DNA of 64,000 nucleotides from Mycolicibacterium flavescens (GTDB lineage Bacteria; Actinomycetota; Actinomycetes; Mycobacteriales; Mycobacteriaceae). Below, in pieces: positions 52,428 through 62,028 of the stretch (its first letter is position 1; every line of letters begins with the position of its first letter). Below the pieces are notes generated by a model. It had not been told where the DNA came from. It did no database searches and was given only the letters and a program-made list of their open reading frames with translations. The stretch spans positions 62,001 through 126,000 of the forward strand of contig NZ_MIHA01000016.1 in the NCBI RefSeq assembly GCF_001722335.1. The letters are read 5' to 3'. Position numbers and translations under genes: made by a program.

Positions 52428-53272
52428 CAGCCCTGCAGACACCGGCACCCGACCGGGTCCAGCCCGTACCGACGCACCCCACGAACATCGCCCAGCAGTC
52501 GTGGATCATGGTCAAACGCAACATGATCCACACCAAGCGGATGCCCGAGATGCTGAGCGACGTGACCGTGCAGCCGATCATGTTCGTGCTGCTGTTCGCG
52601 TTCGTGTTCGGCGCGTCGATCGTCAACCCCGGCGGAACCAACTACCGCGAGTTCCTGCTGCCCGGCATCCAGGCGCAGACCATCGTGTTCTCGGCGTTCG
52701 TCGTCGCGTCGGGGATCACCGCCGACGTCGAGAAGGGCATCATCGACCGGTTCCGGTCGCTGCCGATCTCGCGGTCGTCGGTGCTGATCGGGCGCAGCAT
52801 CGCCAGCCTCATCCACTCGTCGCTCGGCGTGCTGGTGATGGCGTTGACCGGGCTCGCCATCGGGTGGCGCATCCGCAACAGCGTGGCCGAGGCGGTGCTG
52901 GCGTTCGCGTTGGTGCTGCTGTTCGGGTTCGGGATGATCTGGTTCGGCATCCTGATCGGCTCGCTGCTGCGCACCGTCGAGGCCGTCAACGGGGTGATGT
53001 TCACCACGCTGTTCCCGATCACGTTCCTGGCCAACACCTTTGTGCCCACCGAGCCGATGCCGCACTGGCTGCGGGTGATCGCCGAATGGAACCCGGTGTC
53101 GTCGCTGGCGCAGGCGATGCGCCAGTTGTGGGGCAACGGCGGACCGGCCCCCGAAAGCGCCCAGTTACCGCTGCACCACCCGGTGCTGGCCACCGTCATC
53201 TGGTCGCTGGTGCTGACGGCCGTCTTCGCGCCGTTCGCGCTGCGCGCCTACGCCCGCCGCACCGCCGACTAG
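52424..53272 (+). CDS. ABC-2-type permease, DrrB-like (second system)
   Basis: 282 residues, six predicted membrane spans. The cytoplasmic DRFRSLPISRSSVLIGR motif and the external NTFVPTEPMPHWLRVIAEWNPVSS are typical. The N-terminal 25 residues are Pro-rich. The start overlaps the ATPase stop by ATGA. The stop overlaps the convergent APH-like gene in CTAG. Presumably a homodimer, since only one permease is encoded. Confidence 0.92.
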   Translation: MTALQTPAPDRVQPVPTHPTNIAQQSWIMVKRNMIHTKRMPEMLSDVTVQPIMFVLLFAFVFGASIVNPGGTNYREFLLPGIQAQTIVFSAFVVASGITADVEKGIIDRFRSLPISRSSVLIGRSIASLIHSSLGVLVMALTGLAIGWRIRNSVAEAVLAFALVLLFGFGMIWFGILIGSLLRTVEAVNGVMFTTLFPITFLANTFVPTEPMPHWLRVIAEWNPVSSLAQAMRQLWGNGGPAPESAQLPLHHPVLATVIWSLVLTAVFAPFALRAYARRTAD

Positions 53273-54318
53273 GAACCGACCGCCGCGACGGTCCACGCCG
53301 GCAGGATCGGCGCGCGGGTCAGGAAGTGGTCGGCCTGCCCGGTCGCGCGCAGCAGCGCCTGCGTCCGCAGGATGCAGCAACCCATGCGCACCATCGCGAA
53401 GATCTCGTACCACCGCAGGTGCTGCAGCGGTCGGCCCAGCAACTGTTCGTAGCGGCGCACGACCTCGTCGCGGCTGTCGAAGCCCGGCAGTTCCGGGTCG
53501 AGGTCGAGGCCGTTGACCTCGAGCATCTGCCTGCGCGTCGCCAGCCACCACGCGAAGTCGGCCTCGGCCGGGCAGATGCAGGCCTGCTCCCAGTCCAACG
53601 CGCCGACGATCTCGCCGGTGTCGTCGAAGATCGCGTTCGACAACCGGGCGTCGCCCCAGCAGATGCTCAGATCGGTTGGCTCCGAGGGCATGTGACGCGT
53701 CAGCCAGTCGAACGCGGTGCTCATCAGTTCCGGGACGGCGCCGTCGGTGCCCCACCGGACGTACTCGCGCCACCAGTCGAGTTCGGGCCCGACGCCGACC
53801 CCGCCGGGCCGCGCCAGCCAGGCGGCCTGCTCGACGGGCACGCGGTGCAGTCGCGCGAGGGTCTGCAGGAACGAGTCGTGGGCGGTCCGCTGCACGGCGA
53901 CACCCGCGTCGTGCAACCACCCGCGCGTCGCGTACGACGTGTCCGACGGAGTGTGGCCGACGATGCGCGGCATGACAAGGAACTTCGACCCGATCCACGC
54001 CGGGTCGGGTTCGTAGCGCAGCGGCGCGGGGGTGGCGATGCCGTACCCGTGCAGCAGCTCCTGGGTCGCCACCTGCGAGGCGAGGTCGTAGTCGGGGAAG
54101 ATTCCGCCGCCGGCCGGCGGGATCCGGATCACGTACTCGGCGGACCGGCCGTCGGTCGTCACCGAGAACACCAGGCATTCGCTCGACCATCCGGCGGACC
54201 GGTTGGCGGCCCGCAGTTCCGAGACCGCCACCTCACCGTCGGTCTGCGCGGCGAACCAGTCGCGCAGCCGATCCCGGGTGGCGGCCAGGTCACGCTGGAC
54301 AAGGGCGATGCCGGCCAT
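53269..54318 (-). CDS. Aminoglycoside-phosphotransferase-fold (APH) protein
   Basis: 349 residues. Kinase-like APH fold with a modified catalytic loop CWGDARLSNAIFD (usual HGDxxxxN, here Trp replaces His) and the metal Asp in GALDWEQA. The N-terminal part has the nucleotide-binding RSAGWSSECLVFSV region. Such actinobacterial proteins often have unknown small-molecule substrates and are linked to acyl-CoA metabolism; antibiotic resistance should not be assumed. Divergent from the hydrolase gene with 82 nt between starts containing a perfect inverted repeat. Confidence 0.82.
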   Translation of the reverse strand: MAGIALVQRDLAATRDRLRDWFAAQTDGEVAVSELRAANRSAGWSSECLVFSVTTDGRSAEYVIRIPPAGGGIFPDYDLASQVATQELLHGYGIATPAPLRYEPDPAWIGSKFLVMPRIVGHTPSDTSYATRGWLHDAGVAVQRTAHDSFLQTLARLHRVPVEQAAWLARPGGVGVGPELDWWREYVRWGTDGAVPELMSTAFDWLTRHMPSEPTDLSICWGDARLSNAIFDDTGEIVGALDWEQACICPAEADFAWWLATRRQMLEVNGLDLDPELPGFDSRDEVVRRYEQLLGRPLQHLRWYEIFAMVRMGCCILRTQALLRATGQADHFLTRAPILPAWTVAAVGS

Positions 54319-54328
54319 GGGAAGAGCG

Positions 54329-54352
54329 TTACATGGCGCGTTGCCCATGTAA
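54329..54352. promoter_or_regulatory. Perfect inverted repeat, candidate TetR operator
   Basis: TTACATGG, 8-nt spacer, CCATGTAA. It sits in the 82-nt region between the divergent APH-like and hydrolase genes, 11 nt from the former start. A TetR gene is next to the hydrolase; its own upstream region holds a related TTTACAT half-site near 55767. Confidence 0.5.
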
Positions 54353-54400
54353 AGAGCGAAGGTGTTACGTCCGGGTGCGCAGCTGTAATACATTGACCGG

Positions 54401-55237
54401 GTGTCCTCGCCTCCGGCCGTGTTCGGTGACCTCGACGATCGCACCCGCCCACTCGCGGTGCTCGTGCACGGTTTCCCCGACACCCCGTTCACCTGGCGCC
54501 ACCTCGGACCGGTGCTCGCCGAGCACGGATACCGCGTGGCGGCGCCGTGGCTGCCCGGCTACGACGCGCCGGCCGGGCGGCCGATCAGCGTCGGCACGTA
54601 CGCGCGTCACATCCTCGACACCGCCGAAAGGTACGGGGCCGACGAGCGCGCGGTGCTGATCGGACACGACTGGGGCGCCCAGGCCGGGTACGGCGCAGTC
54701 GTCGCGCAGCCGCACGCATTCGGGCGGTTCGTCGCGCTGGCCGTTCCGCCGATCGCCGCGCTGTCCGGGCTGTTCGGCTACCGGCAACTCAAGCGGTCGT
54801 TCTACGTGTGGTTCATCCAGCAGGTCGGCCTCGCGGAGCCCGCGCTGCTGGCGCCGGGCTTCTGGGAGTCGTTGTGGGCCGATTGGTCGCCCGGCTACGA
54901 CGCCACCGCCGACGTCGAGGAACTGCGCCGACACGTCGGGCCCGACAACATCGCCGACGTCATCGCGCCGTACCGGGCCTCGTTCCAGCCGGACTTCGCC
55001 GATCCGGACGCGGCGACCGAGGCCGAGGCGGCGGCCCACCCGCCGCCGGTCCCGACGCTGTACCTGCACGGCCGCACCGACGGCGCGATCGGCGTCGACG
55101 CCATCGCCGAGCTGAGCGGGCACTTCCCGGCACCCGGGTCGTCGGCCGAGATCGTCGACGACGCAGGGCATTTCCTGCACCTCGAGCGGCCGGACCCAAT
55201 TGCCGAGCGGATCCTGGACTGGCTCGCGGTCAGGTGA
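54401..55237 (+). CDS. Alpha/beta hydrolase, epoxide-hydrolase/haloalkane-dehalogenase-like
   Basis: 278 residues. Oxyanion motif HGFPDTPFTWRH, nucleophile Asp90 in GHDWG, and the C-terminal His in DDAGHFLHLERPD. An Asp nucleophile rather than Ser points to epoxide hydrolases or dehalogenases. Start GTG 54401. The stop overlaps the convergent tetR gene by 8 nt. Probably controlled together with the divergent APH-like gene. Confidence 0.85.
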   Translation: MSSPPAVFGDLDDRTRPLAVLVHGFPDTPFTWRHLGPVLAEHGYRVAAPWLPGYDAPAGRPISVGTYARHILDTAERYGADERAVLIGHDWGAQAGYGAVVAQPHAFGRFVALAVPPIAALSGLFGYRQLKRSFYVWFIQQVGLAEPALLAPGFWESLWADWSPGYDATADVEELRRHVGPDNIADVIAPYRASFQPDFADPDAATEAEAAAHPPPVPTLYLHGRTDGAIGVDAIAELSGHFPAPGSSAEIVDDAGHFLHLERPDPIAERILDWLAVR

Positions 55238-55763
55238 CCGACCGGCCCGCGGCATGCCGCAGTTCGGCGAGGAACTGCTCGGAACTGCCGTCGCCGAGCA
55301 GGTAGTGGCACACCGCGATCCGCACCACGGCGGCGGCTGCGACGTCGCGGTGCTCACCGGGAATGATCCGGGCGACCCGCTCATGCATGATCGGCAACAC
55401 CCGTTTCATCTGCTGCAGTACATGCTCGGGTTCGACGTCGGCCAGTGAACCCAGCGAGTAGGTCCGCTGGAACTCGACGATGAACCGCAGCGCGGCGTCC
55501 AGACGGTCCGGCCCCACCAGGCCGGTCACCGCGGCCGCGATGCCGGCATCGAAGTTGTCCTGCTCGTAGAGCGCAAACGCCTCGAGCAGTCCTTGCTTGG
55601 AACCGAAGTGCCGGTAGAGCGTCGGCCGCGAGACGCCGGCCTCGGCAGCGACGTCGGACAACTGCAGACGGCGCCGCCCGGCGCGAGCCAGCACCACGAA
55701 CGTCGCCGCCAGGATGCGGCGGCGCGTGGACTGCTCGGCAGCACCGGAAACCGTCATTGCCAT
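55230..55763 (-). CDS. TetR-family transcriptional regulator
   Basis: 177 residues. Helix-turn-helix LQLSDVAAEAGVSRPTLYRHFGSKQGLLEAF at about 33-63; the ligand-binding half is short and not recognisable. The start could be the first Met (55763) or the one two codons in. Neighbours on both sides (hydrolase downstream on the other strand, a metal-dependent hydrolase operon divergent upstream at 55850) are likely targets. Confidence 0.9.
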   Translation of the reverse strand: MAMTVSGAAEQSTRRRILAATFVVLARAGRRRLQLSDVAAEAGVSRPTLYRHFGSKQGLLEAFALYEQDNFDAGIAAAVTGLVGPDRLDAALRFIVEFQRTYSLGSLADVEPEHVLQQMKRVLPIMHERVARIIPGEHRDVAAAAVVRIAVCHYLLGDGSSEQFLAELRHAAGRSVT

Positions 55764-55849
55764 CCTTTACATATAACCACGCAAATGTCACACTGAGTCC
55801 CACGTCGAGCCTGGTTCATGTTAAGCCGGGCGCGAAGGAGAACATTTCG

Positions 55850-56764
55850 GTGACCGACCTCGTGATCCGCAAGATCGGCTGGGATTTCGACGCGACGGTC
55901 CCGTTCATGTGGCAACCGCAGAACCCGGACTTCGGGCTGTTCTGCAACGCGTTCACGTTCATCGCGGTGCCGTTCGAGCGTTACATCGTCGGCGCAGTGC
56001 GCAGGGCCGGGGATCAATTCACCGGCGAGGTCGCCGAAGAGGCCGACGCGTTCCTCAAGCAGGAGGCCCAGCACGCCGCGGCGCACCGCAAACACATGCT
56101 GGCGCTGATCGCCCGGTATCCGGAGCTCGAACAGTGCTACGCCGAGTCGTGCGCCGCCTACGACGCACTGCTGGAATCCGAATCCGTCCAGTTCCACCTC
56201 GCCTACATCGCCAACCTCGAAGCCACATTCACGCCGTTGTTCAAAGTCATTCTCGACAACCGTGATTCGCTGTTCGACGGGGGAGACGCGCGGGTCGCGT
56301 CGCTGATGGTGTGGCATTTCGTCGAGGAGATCGAGCACCGCAGTTCGGGGCTGGTGCTGAGCCGGAATGTCAGCCCCGGCCGGTGGTACCGGGTCAAGCA
56401 CATTCGGCACACCTTCAGCCACGTCGCGGGCATCGCCAAGGACATCGCGGTGGCGTTCGACCGCATCGTTCCGTTCGAGGACCGCGGCGCCTCCACCGTC
56501 GACCTGCTCTCCGGGGACTTCCTCTCCGGTGAGCTCAAGAACCGCCTCCCGATCCGACGCGGCGCCCGCACACCGTCGATCTTCGCCACCGTGCCGACCC
56601 GCGAGCTGGCGAGGATGCTCTGGCGCCTGGCGTTGTCGCAGACGCCCTACCACGACCCGGCCGATCAGCCGCTGCCGCAGTGGGCCGAGACCTGGATGCG
56701 GGCCTACGACCGCGGGACCGACATGACCAGGTTCGTCGGCGCGCAGCCCACAGGAGAAAGGTGA
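55850..56764 (+). CDS. Predicted metal-dependent hydrolase (PF10118-like)
   Basis: 304 residues. A helix-rich protein with His/Glu-rich helices that could bind a di-metal centre: EEADAFLKQEAQHAAAHRKHM and WHFVEEIEHRS. The pattern resembles the uncharacterised actinobacterial metal-dependent hydrolase family. GTG 55850 follows AAGGAG. First gene of a probable three-gene operon (next start 7 nt downstream). No substrate can be named. Confidence 0.78.
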   Translation: MTDLVIRKIGWDFDATVPFMWQPQNPDFGLFCNAFTFIAVPFERYIVGAVRRAGDQFTGEVAEEADAFLKQEAQHAAAHRKHMLALIARYPELEQCYAESCAAYDALLESESVQFHLAYIANLEATFTPLFKVILDNRDSLFDGGDARVASLMVWHFVEEIEHRSSGLVLSRNVSPGRWYRVKHIRHTFSHVAGIAKDIAVAFDRIVPFEDRGASTVDLLSGDFLSGELKNRLPIRRGARTPSIFATVPTRELARMLWRLALSQTPYHDPADQPLPQWAETWMRAYDRGTDMTRFVGAQPTGER

Positions 56765-56770
56765 CCCCAT

Positions 56771-57928
56771 TTGCTGTCCACCAACTACGGCGGGCTGGTG
56801 CCCGAAGACGAGCTGCTGACCCACCAGATCGTCGACACCTTCGCCACGGTGAGCCAGTCGGACCCGTCGTGGACCGAGAAGATCTGGACCATCGCCCACG
56901 CCCGTGACAACTCGCTGCAATTGGTACTCGGCGTCGGAAAGTACACCAACAGAGGCGTTTTCGACGGTGCCGCCGGAGTGTGCCGGGGCACCGAACAGTG
57001 GACGGTGCGGGCGGGTCGCCGGCTGGCGTCGGACCCGTCGGCCACCGACGTCGGACCGATCCACTACCGGGTGGTGGAACCGCTGCGCGCCGTCCGGGTC
57101 AGCCTCGACGCCAACGACCACGCGCCGATCGCCTTCGACGTGGAGATGCGCGGCAGTTTCGTTGCGGCGCTTGAGGATCCGTGGCCCGACCGCAGCCCCG
57201 ACGGATACCGCGTCAGCCACAACGTGTTGCGCTACCACCAGATCGGCTCCGCGTCGGGTTGGGTGGAGGTCGACGGCGACCGCACCGAGGTCAGCGACTG
57301 GATCTCGATACGCGACCACTCCTGGGGCCTGCGACCCGGTGTGGGTAAACCGATCCCCGGCCTGCCGCGCGGCGGGCGCAGGATCAAGCAGATGTTCATG
57401 ACGTGGCTGCCGATGACGATGACCCGCCCGGACGGTTCCTCCTACTCACTGTTCGTGATGTACCAGGAGGAACGCGGCGACGGGTTCCTCGAGGTCCGCA
57501 GCCAGGCCGAACAGCAGAACGACGACGGCACATCGCACAGGTTCGCCGCCGTCGAACAGGATCTGCACTTCAACGACGACAACCGTCGGTTCACCCACGG
57601 CACGGTCACGCTGATCGACACCGACGGTTCGCGACGCCCGCTGACCGTCACCGCGGCCGGTCCGACCGGCTTCCACCTGGGCACCGCCGGCTACTACGGC
57701 TGGAACGACTGGGTGTACGGCGAGTGGGTCGGTGAGTTGAAGGTCGAGGGGAACCACGTCACCGACTGCGACGCCCCGGCCAACGCTAGCAAGCTGCATC
57801 AGCTGCGGGATCTGCTCGTGCGCGTCGACGACCCGGTCGGCGGCGGGTCGGGGCTGGGCAACGCCGAGACCTTCGCGCTCGGCGCGTTCCCCGAGCGCGG
57901 CCTGACAGCGGAGAACTCCTTCCTCTGA
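56771..57928 (+). CDS. Protein of unknown function (DUF7064/AttH-like beta-sandwich)
   Basis: 385 residues with no signal peptide or membrane segment. Recurring patterns such as RYHQIGSASGWVEVDG and WISIRDHSWGLRPG suggest the lipocalin-like AttH/CrtC double-domain fold found in enzymes or binding proteins for hydrophobic ligands; this is a weak recognition. The start is TTG 56771, since a stop precedes it in frame, with AGGAGAAAGG upstream. Middle gene of the operon. Confidence 0.7.
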   Translation: MLSTNYGGLVPEDELLTHQIVDTFATVSQSDPSWTEKIWTIAHARDNSLQLVLGVGKYTNRGVFDGAAGVCRGTEQWTVRAGRRLASDPSATDVGPIHYRVVEPLRAVRVSLDANDHAPIAFDVEMRGSFVAALEDPWPDRSPDGYRVSHNVLRYHQIGSASGWVEVDGDRTEVSDWISIRDHSWGLRPGVGKPIPGLPRGGRRIKQMFMTWLPMTMTRPDGSSYSLFVMYQEERGDGFLEVRSQAEQQNDDGTSHRFAAVEQDLHFNDDNRRFTHGTVTLIDTDGSRRPLTVTAAGPTGFHLGTAGYYGWNDWVYGEWVGELKVEGNHVTDCDAPANASKLHQLRDLLVRVDDPVGGGSGLGNAETFALGAFPERGLTAENSFL

Positions 57929-57949
57929 GTATTGTGTACTATACCCAGC

Positions 57950-58981
57950 ATGGTTCAGCCGATCCCTGCGCGCATCGCCGACCACCCCACCGTCCGGGCG
58001 GTGCGGGGACGGCCGCGGCGCAGGCCCGAGCTTCTCGACGCCGCCTGGTTGCGGCAGCTGTGCCTAGACTCCGGCGCCGACGACGTCGCGTTCGCCAGCG
58101 TCGACAACCCTGAGTTGGCCTCCGAGGCCGAACACGTCGATGCCGCCCTGCCCGGCGCGCGCAGCTACATCTCGCTCGTGGTGCGGATGAACCGCGACAA
58201 CGTGCGCTCCACCGCGCGCAGCGTGGCCAACCAGGAGTTCCATCGCAGCGGCGAGCTGATGAACGAAGCCGCGCACCGCATCACCCGCGCACTGCAGGAA
58301 GCCGGGTACCGCGCGATCAACCCGTCGATGTCGTTCCCGATGGAGATGGACAAGTTCCCGGGTCGGATCTGGGTGGTCGCGCACAAACCGGTCGCGGTAG
58401 CCGCCGGCCTCGGGGTGATGGGTATCCACCGCAACGTCATCCATCCCAAGTTCGGCAACTTCATCCTGCTCGGCACCGTGGTGGTGGACGCGCCGATCAC
58501 CGAGTACGGTGAGCCGCTGGACTATTCGCCGTGCCTGGAGTGCAAGCTGTGCGTCGCGGCGTGTCCGGTCGGTGCGATCGGCAAGGACGGCGACTTCGAC
58601 TTCATGGCCTGCTCGGTGCACAACTACCGCGAGTTCATGGGCGGATTCACCGACTGGGCGCAGACCATCGCCGACAGCGAGGACGCCGCCGACTTCCGTT
58701 CCCGCGTCAGCGATTCGGAGAACGCGTCGATGTGGCAGAGCCTGTCGTTCAAAGCCAACTACAAAGCCGCCTACTGCCTGGCGGTGTGCCCAGCCGGGGA
58801 AGACGTCATCGAGCCGTATCTCGAGGACCGCAGAGGTTTCATGGACCTGGTGTTGCGGCCGCTGCAGGACAAGAAAGAGACGCTCTACGTGCTGCCGGAC
58901 TCGGCGGCCAAACAGCACGCCGAACGCCGGTACCCGCACAAGACCGTCAAGGTCGTCGACAGCGGGGTGGCCGGACGCTGA
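57950..58981 (+). CDS. QueG-like 4Fe-4S reductase
   Basis: 343 residues. A ferredoxin motif CX2CX2CX3CP is at Cys195, 198, 201 and 205 (CLECKLCVAACP); further Cys at 221, 276 and 280 (CLAVCP) could bind part of a second cluster. The overall arrangement resembles epoxyqueuosine reductase QueG, but the second motif is incomplete and no queuosine genes are nearby, so it is probably a related reductase with another substrate. ATG 57950, 21 nt after the previous gene. Confidence 0.78.
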   Translation: MVQPIPARIADHPTVRAVRGRPRRRPELLDAAWLRQLCLDSGADDVAFASVDNPELASEAEHVDAALPGARSYISLVVRMNRDNVRSTARSVANQEFHRSGELMNEAAHRITRALQEAGYRAINPSMSFPMEMDKFPGRIWVVAHKPVAVAAGLGVMGIHRNVIHPKFGNFILLGTVVVDAPITEYGEPLDYSPCLECKLCVAACPVGAIGKDGDFDFMACSVHNYREFMGGFTDWAQTIADSEDAADFRSRVSDSENASMWQSLSFKANYKAAYCLAVCPAGEDVIEPYLEDRRGFMDLVLRPLQDKKETLYVLPDSAAKQHAERRYPHKTVKVVDSGVAGR

Positions 58982-59028
58982 GGGCCGATGCGGAATACAT
59001 CCGCGCCGGAACGGCGTTTGCTCATGGC

Positions 59029-59733
59029 ATGACGACCAAACTGCCGCTGAGTCGGCTCCTGATCATGGTTGCGGCAGCGTTGATCTCGGGGTTGATCTCG
59101 GGTGTGACGCTGGCGGCACCCGCAGCGGCGGCACCGACCGGCGAATGCGCCGACATCCAGGTCGTTTTCGCCAGGGGCACCGGCGAACCCGCGGGCATCG
59201 GCCGGGTCGGCCAGTCTTTCGTCGACGCGCTGCGGCCACTGACCCCGAACAGGTCGGTCGACGTCTACGCGGTGAACTACCCGGCGACCCGCGACTTCCT
59301 GCGCGCCGCCGAGGGCGCCAACGACGCCAGCCTGTTCGTCCAGAACGTCGCGGCCGCCTGCCCCGACACCGACATCGTGCTCGGCGGCTACTCGCAGGGC
59401 GCCGCCGTCATCGACGCCATCGCGATCGCGCAAACCCCGACGCTGGGGTTCAGCCAGATCATGCCGGCGGACGTCGCCGATCGCGTCGCGGCCGTCGCGG
59501 TCTTCGGCAACCCGTCGATCCGCCTGCTCGGCGGCCCGCTGACCACGCTGAGCCCGCTCTACGGACCCAAGACCATCGACCTGTGCAACGGCGCAGACCC
59601 GGTGTGCTCCAACGGAAACGACGTCGCCGCGCACAGCCTCTACGGCGAGTCGGGGCTGACCGCGCAGGCCGCGCAGTTCGTGGCGGGCCGGCTGAGCGCA
59701 GCCCCGATCAGCACGCTGTCGGGTCGCGGCTGA
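59029..59733 (+). CDS. Secreted cutinase-like serine esterase
   Basis: 234 residues. Signal peptide to about Ala35; then the cutinase fold with Ser122 in GYSQG, Asp190 in CNGADPVCSNG and His202 in AAHSLYG. Cys pairs flank the catalytic loops. Mycobacterial cutinase-like proteins hydrolyse lipid esters outside the cell. 47 nt after the previous gene; its own promoter is uncertain. Confidence 0.92.
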   Translation: MTTKLPLSRLLIMVAAALISGLISGVTLAAPAAAAPTGECADIQVVFARGTGEPAGIGRVGQSFVDALRPLTPNRSVDVYAVNYPATRDFLRAAEGANDASLFVQNVAAACPDTDIVLGGYSQGAAVIDAIAIAQTPTLGFSQIMPADVADRVAAVAVFGNPSIRLLGGPLTTLSPLYGPKTIDLCNGADPVCSNGNDVAAHSLYGESGLTAQAAQFVAGRLSAAPISTLSGRG

Positions 59734-59737
59734 CCGC

Positions 59738-60316
59738 TCACCCCCAGGCGTGCACCACGTTCTGCGCGGGTTCGAGCCCCTGGGACACCAGCAGTTCGGT
59801 GGCGTCGGCGGCCTGTTCGCAGATCGTCGGCACGTCCTTCCACTCGGTTGAGGTGAAGGTGCTCAGCACGAACTTCGCGCCGTCCATCCGGCCCGGCGGC
59901 CGGCCGATCCCGATCCGGACCCGCTGGAAGTCGTTGCTGCCCAACGCCGCACCCACCGAGCGCAGCCCGTTGTGGCCGGCCACCCCGCCGCCGACCTTCA
60001 GACGGATGCGGCCGAAGTCGATGTCGAGCTCGTCGTGGATCACCACCACGTCGGCGGGCGCCACCGAGTAGAACTTGGCCAGCGGCCCGACCTGGCGGCC
60101 CGACTCGTTCATGTAGGTCCGCGGTTTGGCCAGTACGACGGCCCGGCCGCCGAGGCGGCCGGTGGCCACCTCGGCGCCGGACTTCTTGTGCACCTTGAAC
60201 CCCGAGCCGATCCGGTCGGCGAGGATGTCGGCGACCAGGAACCCGAGGTTGTGCCGCGTCGTCGCGTACTGCGGTCCCGGGTTGCCCAGGCCGACCACCA
60301 GATGGGGTTCGGCCAC
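59738..60316 (-). CDS. pth: Peptidyl-tRNA hydrolase
   Basis: 192 residues. [20 protein letters not shown] contains the substrate-binding Asn12 and catalytic His22; [16 protein letters not shown] is the second conserved block. Releases tRNA from peptidyl-tRNA that drops off ribosomes. Follows rplY by 6 nt and is cotranscribed with it, as in M. tuberculosis (Rv1014c-Rv1015c). Confidence 0.96.
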   Translation of the reverse strand: MAEPHLVVGLGNPGPQYATTRHNLGFLVADILADRIGSGFKVHKKSGAEVATGRLGGRAVVLAKPRTYMNESGRQVGPLAKFYSVAPADVVVIHDELDIDFGRIRLKVGGGVAGHNGLRSVGAALGSNDFQRVRIGIGRPPGRMDGAKFVLSTFTSTEWKDVPTICEQAADATELLVSQGLEPAQNVVHAWG

Positions 60317-60322
60317 GGGTGA

Positions 60323-60985
60323 CTACTCGGACTCTTCGGCGGGCGCCGCTTCGGCGGAGTCGCCCTCTTCGGCGGCCGCGGCAGACTCGGCGGCGGGCTC
60401 CTCGGTGGTGCCCTCGGCCTCGAGGTCTTCGGCGGTCGGCGCGGCGACCACGTTGACCACCAGCGAGTCGGGGTCGGTCACCAGTGTCACACCGGACGGC
60501 AGCTCGATCGCGCCGGCCGTGAACTGGGTGTTGACCTCGGCGCCTTCCACGGAGACGGTGATGTTCTCCGGGATCGACTGCACGTCGGCCTCGACCTCGA
60601 TGGTGTTGAGCTCCTGGGTGACCAGCGTGCCCGGCACGGCGTCGCCCTCGACGACGACGTTGACCTCGACGTTGACCTTCTCACCGCGCCGCACGACCAG
60701 CAGGTCGGCGTGGGTGATGCTGCGGCGGATCGGGTGGATGTCGAGCGCCCTGGTCAGCGCCAGCTGCTCGGTGCCCTCGATGTCGAGGGTGAGCACCGCG
60801 TTGGTGCCGGCGTGGCGCAGCACCGCGGCGAAGTCGCGGCCGTCGAGCTCGAGGTGCTGCGGGTCGGTGCCGTGACCGTAGAGCACCGCGGGCACCTTGC
60901 CGGCGCGACGGGCGCGGCGCGATGCGCCCTTGCCGGTCTCGGTGCGCACCGTTGCGGTGAGGTTGTTGGGGGCGTTCTTCGCCAT
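60323..60985 (-). CDS. rplY: 50S ribosomal protein bL25 (CTC form)
   Basis: 220 residues: the 5S-rRNA-binding L25 domain (about 10-100) plus the C-terminal TL5/CTC domain, followed by an Ala/Glu-rich acidic tail. The ATG at 60985 has a strong AGGAG about 12 nt upstream. Confidence 0.95.
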   Translation of the reverse strand: MAKNAPNNLTATVRTETGKGASRRARRAGKVPAVLYGHGTDPQHLELDGRDFAAVLRHAGTNAVLTLDIEGTEQLALTRALDIHPIRRSITHADLLVVRRGEKVNVEVNVVVEGDAVPGTLVTQELNTIEVEADVQSIPENITVSVEGAEVNTQFTAGAIELPSGVTLVTDPDSLVVNVVAAPTAEDLEAEGTTEEPAAESAAAAEEGDSAEAAPAEESE

Positions 60986-61130
60986 GAGGGGATGCTCCTG
61001 TCGTGTCGCTCGGCACGGCCAGGGCTCAACCACTCGAAATGGTTCGCGTCGATAACGGTGGCCTACGGAAGCCAGCCACCCTCGCCGTGATCAGCAGCCA
61101 GAGTAGCGCCAACCTGGGGGTTCGCCCAAA

Positions 61131-62003
61131 TCAGAGTGGGAACGCGGTGCCGGTGAGCTGCTCGGACAGCTCCCACAGCGCGGTCGCGGTGCGGCCGTCG
61201 CGGGCCAGCGGGCTGCGGATCGGGGTCGGCCCGACCGGGCCGCGGCTGGCGAACCGCGGACCGACGAACGTGTCGCCGGGGATGTCCTCGGCCGCGGCGT
61301 ACAGCGACGCGCGGGCGCCGTACTCCGGCTTGGTGGCGAACAGCCGGTTGTTGGCCAGCCAGATCCGGGTGCCGAACCGGCTGCCGGTCTGACCCTGCAG
61401 GTTGGTGGCCGAGTAGCCCGGATGCGCGGCGACGGCACGCACCGGCGATCCGGCCGCGCTCAGCCGCCGCTGCAGCTCCTTGGTGAACAGCAGGTTCGCC
61501 AGCTTCGACTGGCCGTACGCCGGCCATGCGAGGTACGGGCGGGCCTTCCAGTTGAGGTCGTTGAGGTTGATCCGGCCGAACATGTGCATGATCGACGACA
61601 CCGTGACCACCCGGTCGCTGATCTTGGGCAGCAGGTGATTGGTCAGCGCGAAGTGGCCGAGGTGGTTGGTGCCGATCTGGCTTTCGAAGCCGTCGCGGGT
61701 CAGCGCGTACGGCACGGCCATGATGCCGGCGTTGTTGATCAGCACGTCGACGGCGTCGACCCCGTCGGCGAACGCCCGCACCGACGCCAGGTCCTGCAGG
61801 TCCAGTTCGCGGACCTCGGTGTCGCCGCCGATCTGCCGCGCGGCCTGCTCACCCTTGGCGGTGTTGCGCACCGCGAGGACGACGTGGGCGCCGACGCGGG
61901 CCAACTCCTGCGCGGTCACCAGCCCGAGGCCGCTGTTGGCGCCGGTGACGATGACGGTGCGCCCGGCGAACGAGGGCAGATCGGCGGCAGTCCAGTCGCT
62001 CAT
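61131..62003 (-). CDS. Short-chain dehydrogenase/reductase
   Basis: 290 residues, classical SDR-like. Cofactor loop TGANSGLG, NNAG, then catalytic Ser in TVSSIM and YGQSK (Tyr, Lys). Closest in look to the actinobacterial retinol-dehydrogenase-like SDRs. ATG 62003 chosen over one three codons earlier. The start is 26 nt from the left inverted repeat of the DUF559 element. Substrate unknown. Confidence 0.9.
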   Translation of the reverse strand: MSDWTAADLPSFAGRTVIVTGANSGLGLVTAQELARVGAHVVLAVRNTAKGEQAARQIGGDTEVRELDLQDLASVRAFADGVDAVDVLINNAGIMAVPYALTRDGFESQIGTNHLGHFALTNHLLPKISDRVVTVSSIMHMFGRINLNDLNWKARPYLAWPAYGQSKLANLLFTKELQRRLSAAGSPVRAVAAHPGYSATNLQGQTGSRFGTRIWLANNRLFATKPEYGARASLYAAAEDIPGDTFVGPRFASRGPVGPTPIRSPLARDGRTATALWELSEQLTGTAFPL

Positions 62004-62028
62004 GGGCCCCACCCTAGCGACCCCTGTT

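Noticed and set aside
53269..54318. Aminoglycoside resistance gene
   Set aside because: The APH fold is present but the catalytic loop has Trp in place of His and many actinobacterial members have other substrates; resistance is not supported.
57921..57950. Palindrome GTAT..ATAC before the QueG-like gene as an operator
   Set aside because: Arms are only 4-5 nt, AT-rich and irregular; it may simply be a -10-like sequence.
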